Below, piece by piece: positions 56,388-64,000 of a stretch of 64,000 bases of DNA. The notes beneath the pieces were generated by a model that had not been told where the DNA came from, searched no databases, and saw only the letters and a program-made list of their open reading frames with translations. The first letter of the stretch is position 1; the number at the start of each line of letters is the position of its first letter. The DNA lies in NCBI GenBank assembly GCA_965200175.1, contig OZ241345.1, positions 620,001 through 684,000 of the forward strand, written 5' to 3'. Source of the stretch: Azophilus sp026709365 (GTDB taxonomy: Bacteria > Pseudomonadota > Gammaproteobacteria > Pseudomonadales > Azotimanducaceae). Made by a program: the position numbers and the translations under genes.

Positions 56388-56522
56388 ATGCAGGGTTTCG
56401 CGTTCAAGACCGCCACAGTCACCGGCGGCGCCGGCGGCATCGGCTTTACTCTCGGCGAACGCGCCATCAACGCCTTCGGCAAGGCGCGCGCTGCGAAACA
56501 ACAACCTCTGACTAAACCTTGA
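56388..56522 (+). CDS. Small ORF (44 residues)
   Basis: The ATG at 56388 has AAGGAG 8-13 bp upstream. The product MQGFAFKTATVTGGAGGIGF then TLGERAINAFGKARAAK is Gly-rich with a basic C-terminal helix. The VTGGAGGIG segment resembles an SDR nucleotide motif, but nothing else of that fold follows. It is 7 bp before the next gene, so it may be a leader peptide or a real small protein. Confidence 0.5.
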   Translation: MQGFAFKTATVTGGAGGIGFTLGERAINAFGKARAAKQQPLTKP

Positions 56523-56529
56523 GGCGAAC

Positions 56530-57372
56530 ATGACCATGCGCTTCGGATTCGTGGTGCCCAACAACTTGGGCGTAACGGACTTCAATGCCCTGATCGAACT
56601 CGCGCAACAAGCGGAGGAGCTGGGCTTCGACTCGGTGTGGGTGAACCACCACGTGCTCAACATCGGCTACGTCCTGGAGCGCATCGGCGACCGACCGTAC
56701 CAGGATCCGCTGATCACGCTGGCTTGGATTGGCGCCCGCACCACCCGCATCCGGTTGGGCACCAGCGTTCTGGTCATGCCCTACCTGCACCCGATGACGC
56801 TTGCCAAGCAGGCAGCCACCTTAGACCGCTTTTGCGGCGGCCGCCTCACCTTGGGGCTGGGGGTCGGCAGCCTGCCGGAGGAAAACGCGGCGCTGGGCAT
56901 CCCCTACCCGTCCCGCGGCCGCTACAGCGACGAGTTTCTGCAAGTCGTGCGGGCGCTCTGGACCGGCGAGTCGGTCAGCTTCCACGGTGAGTTCTTCAAT
57001 TTCGAGAACATCCTCGCCTCGCCCACCCCGATGCAGAAGCCCCACCTGCCGCTGATCGTGGCGGGCAACCGGCCTCAGGCACTGCGGCGCGCAGCCCGTT
57101 TCGGCGACGGCTGGCATCCCATGAGCCTGCCGCCCGACAGCGTGCGCAAGCGCCTGCCGGTCATTCGCGAGGAGGCGGAGAAGGCCGGACGGCCAGCGCC
57201 GGAGACCGTTCAGCTGCGCATCGACATCGGGCGCATCACCGCCGAGTCGGTCGCCGAGTTCGCCGAGGCCGGCGTCACCGACTTGGTGATGTCAATGCAA
57301 ACCGAGGATGTGGCCCAGCAGCGCAACGCGCTGGAACGGTTCAAGGCGGACATCATGGAACCCAACGCCTGA
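56530..57372 (+). CDS. LLM-class flavin-dependent oxidoreductase
   Basis: The 280-residue luciferase-like monooxygenase includes EELGFDSVWVNHHVLNIGYV, LAWIGARTTRIRLGTSVLVM, LDRFCGGRLTLGLGVGSLPE and LPLIVAGNRPQALRRAARFG, all family blocks. It is a second gene of this type in the window (the other at 14427). Substrate and cofactor (FMN or F420) cannot be told. Probably co-transcribed with the small ORF before it. Confidence 0.87.
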   Translation: MTMRFGFVVPNNLGVTDFNALIELAQQAEELGFDSVWVNHHVLNIGYVLERIGDRPYQDPLITLAWIGARTTRIRLGTSVLVMPYLHPMTLAKQAATLDRFCGGRLTLGLGVGSLPEENAALGIPYPSRGRYSDEFLQVVRALWTGESVSFHGEFFNFENILASPTPMQKPHLPLIVAGNRPQALRRAARFGDGWHPMSLPPDSVRKRLPVIREEAEKAGRPAPETVQLRIDIGRITAESVAEFAEAGVTDLVMSMQTEDVAQQRNALERFKADIMEPNA

Positions 57373-57415
57373 AGCGACCCGTCGGAGCCTGTCCAGCGCG
57401 TGGCGAAGTCCCAGT

Positions 57416-57895
57416 TTACCCCTGCCAAACCAAGGGTGTGCCCTCGCCCTTCATCATCACGGCACCGGCCATCACGCGGATGCGCCAAGGGCGCAGCTTC
57501 AAGGCCGCGAAGTTGGGGGAGGCGGCGTTGTCCCAACCCGGAATGATGGACGGATCGTAGCCGACCGGGTCCGGGCCGTTGGCGAACAGGTCCCAGACCA
57601 TTTGCCTGGTGGCATTGTCAAAAGCCCATTCCGCGTGGCATTCGGCGACGCAGGTGTCCTGGTTCGGCGACCAGTAGTTGCAGGAGAGGTGCGGGCTCGC
57701 CGCCAAGTGCGCCCGCTTGACGGGGGTGGGGCCGGTGGCGATCCAGCCGGTCAGCTCAGCGCCGTCCCACTGCCAGATGGGATGCAGCACCCGGGCCCGC
57801 GGGCGGCCTTGGGCATCGACCGTCGCCGCTGAGCACCAGACGATCCGGTGCGCCATGTCGATGAAGGCCGGGGCGATTTCATGGAGTGTGGTCAT
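57416..57895 (-). CDS. Pyridoxamine 5'-phosphate oxidase-like flavin-binding protein
   Basis: The 159-residue split-barrel protein (MAHRIVWCSAATVDAQGRPR, VLHPIWQWDGAELTGWIATG, HLAASPHLSCNYWSPNQDTC) belongs to the PNPOx-like/F420-binding superfamily. True PNPO signatures are absent, so it is more likely an FMN- or F420-dependent reductase of the family. It lies 20 bp downstream of selO on the same strand. Confidence 0.8.
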   Translation of the reverse strand: MTTLHEIAPAFIDMAHRIVWCSAATVDAQGRPRARVLHPIWQWDGAELTGWIATGPTPVKRAHLAASPHLSCNYWSPNQDTCVAECHAEWAFDNATRQMVWDLFANGPDPVGYDPSIIPGWDNAASPNFAALKLRPWRIRVMAGAVMMKGEGTPLVWQG

Positions 57896-57915
57896 GGGGT
57901 TTCCTTTGCTGGAGT

Positions 57916-59520
57916 TTAGGAACTGCAGGAGAGCTGCGAGCAGCCGACGCGGGTGCGGGCCCAGTCCGGGCGCTTGTCCGCAAACCGCTCCTTGCCGGGC
58001 TGCTCGGCGTAGGGGTTGCGCAGCACATCCTGAAGCTCGTGGATCAAGGAGGCGTCGCCCGCCTGGGCCTTGTCGATGGCCAGTTGCGCCAAGTAGTTGC
58101 GCAGGACGTACTTCGGATTGGCCGCGTTCATGGCCGCCCGGCGCTCTTCCGCGGGGCGGCCTTCCTGGCGGGTGCGCATCAAGTAAGCACGCAGCCAGGC
58201 ATTGATGCGCTCGCGCCGCTCGCCGGCGACCTCCTCCGGACGGTAGTAGGCCGGCATCAATGGGTCCACCGGCGCAGCCCCGCCGTCCAAGGCATCGGAC
58301 GACAGATCGGCCAAGGCACGGTAGAACAACGTCATGTCGGTCTCGGTCAGCTGCAGGATGGCGTCGAGTTCGCCCAGCAGGCCGGCGTCGGCCTCGGTGA
58401 GGGACTCAAAGCCGAGCTTGGCGCCCATCATGGCGCGCCAATGGGTCATGTAGCTGGCCTCAAAGTCGTTGAGCGCCTGCTCCAAGGGCGCCGCCTCGCC
58501 AACCAACGGATGGATGGCATTGGCCAACTGCAGCAGGTTCCATTGGGCAACGGCCGGCTGGTGGGCGAAACGGTAGCGACGCCCGGCGGCGTCGGTGGTG
58601 TTCGGGGTCCAGTTCGGGTCGTAGTCCTCCAGCCAGCCGTAGGGGCCGTAATCGATGGTCAGGCCGAGCACCGACATGTTGTCCGTGTTCATCACCCCAT
58701 GGACGAAGCCCACCCGCATCCAGTGGGCCACCATGACGGCGGTGCGCTCGCAGACTTCGGTGAACCAAGCCAACGGCAGATCCCCATCGTTGGCCGCAGC
58801 GCCATCCAAAAGATGGGAGAAGTCCGCCGCCATCGTGTGGTCGAGGAACGCCCGCAACAGGTCCGTCTCGCCCCGTGCGGCCAGCATCTGGAAGTGGCCG
58901 AAGCGGGTGAATGAGGGCGCCACCCGGCAAACCACGGCCCCCGGCTCCGGCGCCGGGTGGCCGTCGTAGAGGATGTCCCGCAGGACGCTCTCGCCGGTCA
59001 ACGCCAGGCTGAGCGCCCGCGTGGTGGGGACGCCCAAGTGGTGCATCGCCTCGCTGCACAGGAACTCGCGCACCGAGGAGCGCAGCACCGCCAAGCCGTC
59101 GGCGGTGCGGGCGTAGGGCGTCGGCCCCGCGCCCTTGAGCTGCAGGGTTTGGCGGCCCCGAGGCCCAATCACCTCGCCCAGGTTGATGGCCCGACCATCG
59201 CCGAGCTGGCCCGCCCAGTTGCCGAACTGATGGCCGCCGTAGCAGGTGGCGTGGGGGTCCATGCCCGCCAGCACCCGATTGCCGGAAAACACCTGCACGA
59301 AGGCATCCGATGCGCAGTCCCGCTCCGAAAGGCCGATCAACTCGGCCACTTCGACGGCGTAGGCGAGCAGCTCCGGCGCCACCACCGGGGTCGGCGACAC
59401 CCTTGAGTAGAGCGCGCCGCGAATCTGCCGACGGGCGCTGCCGGTGATGGGGTCCGCAGGCAGCTCCCGGGTGAACCGGTTGTCGAAGGCCAGCGCCGAA
59501 AGGCCCGTCACGGGAATCAC
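57916..59520 (-). CDS. selO: Protein adenylyltransferase SelO
   Basis: The 534-residue YdiU/SelO pseudokinase transfers AMP to protein hydroxyl groups in redox stress. QLGDGRAINLGEVIGPRGRQ, LQLKGAGPTPYARTADG, LRSSVREFLCSEAMHHLGVP, GFVHGVMNTDNMSVLGLTID (HGxxNTDN) and YGPYGWLEDYDPNWTPNTTD are diagnostic. The C-terminal tail ends GCSQLSCSS, with the Cys-Ser-Ser that replaces selenocysteine in non-seleno forms. It overlaps the MaoC-like gene upstream by 4 bp. Confidence 0.95.
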   Translation of the reverse strand: MIPVTGLSALAFDNRFTRELPADPITGSARRQIRGALYSRVSPTPVVAPELLAYAVEVAELIGLSERDCASDAFVQVFSGNRVLAGMDPHATCYGGHQFGNWAGQLGDGRAINLGEVIGPRGRQTLQLKGAGPTPYARTADGLAVLRSSVREFLCSEAMHHLGVPTTRALSLALTGESVLRDILYDGHPAPEPGAVVCRVAPSFTRFGHFQMLAARGETDLLRAFLDHTMAADFSHLLDGAAANDGDLPLAWFTEVCERTAVMVAHWMRVGFVHGVMNTDNMSVLGLTIDYGPYGWLEDYDPNWTPNTTDAAGRRYRFAHQPAVAQWNLLQLANAIHPLVGEAAPLEQALNDFEASYMTHWRAMMGAKLGFESLTEADAGLLGELDAILQLTETDMTLFYRALADLSSDALDGGAAPVDPLMPAYYRPEEVAGERRERINAWLRAYLMRTRQEGRPAEERRAAMNAANPKYVLRNYLAQLAIDKAQAGDASLIHELQDVLRNPYAEQPGKERFADKRPDWARTRVGCSQLSCSS

Positions 59521-60383
59521 GCCCCGCCGTGGCTCAGGAAGCCTTGGCTGACGGCCGGCTCCCCGTTGGCGGTCAACACCTGAAAGAACAGGGTGTCGGC
59601 GGACTGTCCACGGACTTCAAGGACCAGGGTCGAGGGCATCAACACCATGGCCCGGAAGCGGCCGCCAATGCGTCGCACTCGGTTGGGCCGCGCGTCGAGA
59701 AATTCATCGACCAGCTTGGAGACCGCCAGCGCCAAGGTCGCCGTGCCGTGCAGGATGATGTCCGGCAAGCCAGCCTCCAAAGCCACCCGGCGGTCGGTGT
59801 GGATGGGGTTCCAGATGCGCGCGCACTCCGTGTAAACGTGGGCGGCATTGACGGCGACGGGGATCGGGAAGCGCTGCGGCTGACGCCATGGCGATGACAG
59901 CGAAGGTTGGGGCGGCGGCGTCTCACAAGCCCGCTCCGCCCCGTTCAGGGCAACGCCCCTGGCGATGCCAAGTTGCCAGGTGCGGGCCACGAGTTCGCCG
60001 TCCGCGCCGCAGGTGTCGAGCCGAGTGGTGAGGGCGACCCCCGGCTTGATCGCCTCCAAGCCAGTGACGGTCGCCTGGGTGGTTAGGGTTTCGCCCGCCG
60101 CAATGGGCCGCAGGATGTGCAGGTCATGCGCGGCATGAACGCTCCGGGTGGCCTCTTCAGGCGTCAGGGCATCGCAGCCCGGCAAACGCCGGCTGCCGAG
60201 GACGCTTGGCCACTCCAAGCAGACCGGAAACAGCGGATGGGCCACCACCTTGGCCCGGTCGGTGTGCAGATAAGCCGGGTTGAAGTCGTTGAGTCCCGCG
60301 GCATGGGCCATGATCCAACGGGCATCCACCTCGTGCCGGATGGGTTGCGTGGTCTGGCCAACGAGGGTCGCGTCATAGGGCAT
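59517..60383 (-). CDS. MaoC-like acyl dehydratase/hydratase
   Basis: The 288-residue double hot-dog protein contains AAGLNDFNPAYLHTDRAKVV (hydratase-2-like catalytic region), ILRPIAAGETLTTQATVTGL, and in the second half YTECARIWNPIHTDRRVALE, then LPDIILHGTATLALAVSKLV. Its likely substrates are enoyl- or hydroxyacyl-CoA esters. It is co-directional with lysC upstream (3 bp gap) and selO downstream, an unusual neighbour set for this family. Confidence 0.85.
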   Translation of the reverse strand: MPYDATLVGQTTQPIRHEVDARWIMAHAAGLNDFNPAYLHTDRAKVVAHPLFPVCLEWPSVLGSRRLPGCDALTPEEATRSVHAAHDLHILRPIAAGETLTTQATVTGLEAIKPGVALTTRLDTCGADGELVARTWQLGIARGVALNGAERACETPPPQPSLSSPWRQPQRFPIPVAVNAAHVYTECARIWNPIHTDRRVALEAGLPDIILHGTATLALAVSKLVDEFLDARPNRVRRIGGRFRAMVLMPSTLVLEVRGQSADTLFFQVLTANGEPAVSQGFLSHGGA

Positions 60384-60386
60384 GGT

Positions 60387-61606
60387 TCACTCTTCGGACT
60401 TGCCGAGTTCGAACGCCTCGTGCAGGGTGCGCACGGCGAGCTCCATGTAGCGCTCGGCGACCACCACCGAGATCTTGATTTCCGAGGTGGAGATCATCTG
60501 GATGTTGATGTTCTCCGCGGCCAAGGAGTCGAACACCCGCATCGCGACGCCGGCGTGGGAGCGCATGCCGACGCCGACCACCGACACCTTGGCGATTTGG
60601 TCGTCGCCGGAGACCGACCGGGCGCCGAGTTCCGCGCCAACCGGCCGCACCAACTCCAAAGTCCTCGCATAGTCGCCGCGCTTCACCGTGAAGGTGAAGT
60701 CGGTCAAGCCGTCGGCACCGGCGTTCTGCACGATCATGTCAACCTCGATGGGCGCTCCGCCCACCGGGCCTAGGATCTTGGAGGCGACCCCGGGCACGTC
60801 CGGCACCCCGGACATGGTGATCTTGGCTTCATCCTGCGCATGGGCAATGCCGGACACGATGGGCTGTTCCATGGATTCGCTCTCCGCCGTGATGAGGGTG
60901 CCGCCGCCCGCCGCGAAGCTGGACAGCACGCGCAGCGGCACCGCGTACTTGCCGGCAAACTCCACCGACCGCGGATGCAGCACCTTGGAGCCGAGGCTGG
61001 CCAATTCCAGCATCTCCTCAAAGGTGATGTGATCCAGGCGGCGGGCGTCCGCCACGATCCTCGGATCGGCGGTGTGCACGCCATCCACGTCGGTGCAAAT
61101 TTGGCACTCGTCCGCCGCAACCGCCGCCGCCACCGCAACCGCCGTGGTGTCCGAACCGCCGCGGCCCAAGGTGGTGAGCCTGCCGGCGCCGTTGATGCCT
61201 TGAAAGCCAGCCACCACCGGCGTTACGCCCAAGGCCAACGACTCGCGCAAAGCGGCCGTGTCGATGCGCTCGATCCGGGCTCGCTGGTGGTCGGCGTCCG
61301 TCCGAACCCCCACCTGATGCGCCAGGAAGGAACGGCTGGGATGGCCCAGATCCTTGAGCGCGATGGCCAGCAGGGCGATTGAGGCCTGCTCCCCGGCGGC
61401 GAGCAGGACGTCCATCTCCTCCGGCGCCGGCCGCGCCGAGATCGACGAGCCGAGTTCCTGCAGACGATCCGTCTCACCGGCCATCGCCGAGAGCACGACA
61501 ATCACCTGATGTCCGGCATCACGCGAAGCGCCCACCCGTTCGGCAACCGCCCGAATCCTGTCGATGCTGCCGACGCTGGTGCCGCCGTACTTTTGGACGA
61601 TGAGCG

Positions 61607-61610
<4 letters not shown>
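60387..61610 (-). CDS. lysC: Aspartate kinase
   Basis: The 407-residue protein starts at GTG 61610 in a GTGA overlap with the alaS stop. Kinase motifs: VQKYGGTSVGSIDRIRAVAE at the N-terminus, GFQGINGAGRLTTLGRGGSD and VDGVHTADPRIVADARRLDH. Two ACT domains fill the C-terminus, with VSVVGVGMRSHAGVAMRVFD and NINIQMISTSEIKISVVV, typical of feedback-controlled enzymes. It makes aspartyl phosphate for lysine, threonine and methionine. The long frame upstream is antisense-like overlap of alaS. Confidence 0.95.

Positions 61611-64000
<2,390 letters not shown>

Overview
The window reads as a chromosomal segment of a GC-rich (roughly 65%) gammaproteobacterium. The basis is housekeeping gene content and order: bamD; rpoD followed by tRNA-Ile2(CAU); engB, cytochrome c4, dsbA and an EEP-family nuclease in the order known from Pseudomonas-type genomes; homodimeric-type aceE; ahcY; xthA; selO; and lysC next to alaS. 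Several genes for LLM-class flavin oxidoreductases, a TauD-like dioxygenase, a MaoC-like dehydratase and an ACAD10-like phosphotransferase suggest a versatile heterotroph. The species cannot be named from the sequence alone.

Layout. 1-2.9 kb: 3' end of bamD, a phosphotransferase and an orphan MerR-type regulator. 2.9-4.6 kb: intergenic repeats and an IS481-like element whose right end lies about 130 bp before rpoD. 4.7-14.4 kb: rpoD, tRNA-Ile2, an N-terminally truncated O-antigen-ligase-like gene, a GT2 glycosyltransferase, a LabA/NYN-domain gene split by an IS66 element with a perfect 8-bp target duplication, then rmlB-rmlC-rmlD for dTDP-L-rhamnose (rmlA is not here). 14.4-15.6 kb: an LLM oxidoreductase and a second copy of an intergenic repeat. 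15.6-28.1 kb: an accessory, defence-like island with a type III-like restriction helicase-nuclease (Res) and methyltransferase (Mod) flanking a small ORF and a DUF6978-like/DUF1828-like pair; a convergent two-gene operon (DUF6575-like); a DUF4062 plus RecG-C-like ATPase protein; and debris of antitoxin and small cysteine-containing genes. 28.2-45 kb: mostly minus-strand metabolic and housekeeping genes (family B DNA polymerase, TauD dioxygenase, aceE with an overlapping sulfotransferase, EEP nuclease, dsbA, cytochrome c4, engB, a VapC toxin-antitoxin module, glutamine cyclotransferase, tesB, ahcY) with several decayed genes between them. 45-54 kb: a 1,880-residue Calx-beta autotransporter-like protein, an SDR, a ThuA-like protein and a SUMF1-type lipoprotein. 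54-64 kb: AAA ATPase, xthA, LLM oxidoreductase, flavin-fold protein, selO, MaoC-like gene, lysC and alaS (cut by the window end).

The most interesting structures are (i) the island at 15.6-23.1 kb, where uncharacterised genes are nested inside a restriction-modification operon, and (ii) a family of at least five intergenic double-hairpin elements (near 3.0, 3.3, 33.6, 54.1 and 56.3 kb). In these the first hairpin is conserved in sequence and the second is conserved only in its ability to pair. Two of them carry at one end a sequence resembling the terminal inverted repeat of the IS481-like element, which suggests small non-autonomous mobile elements. Recent gene loss is visible in many places: IS insertion, internal deletion and frameshifts.
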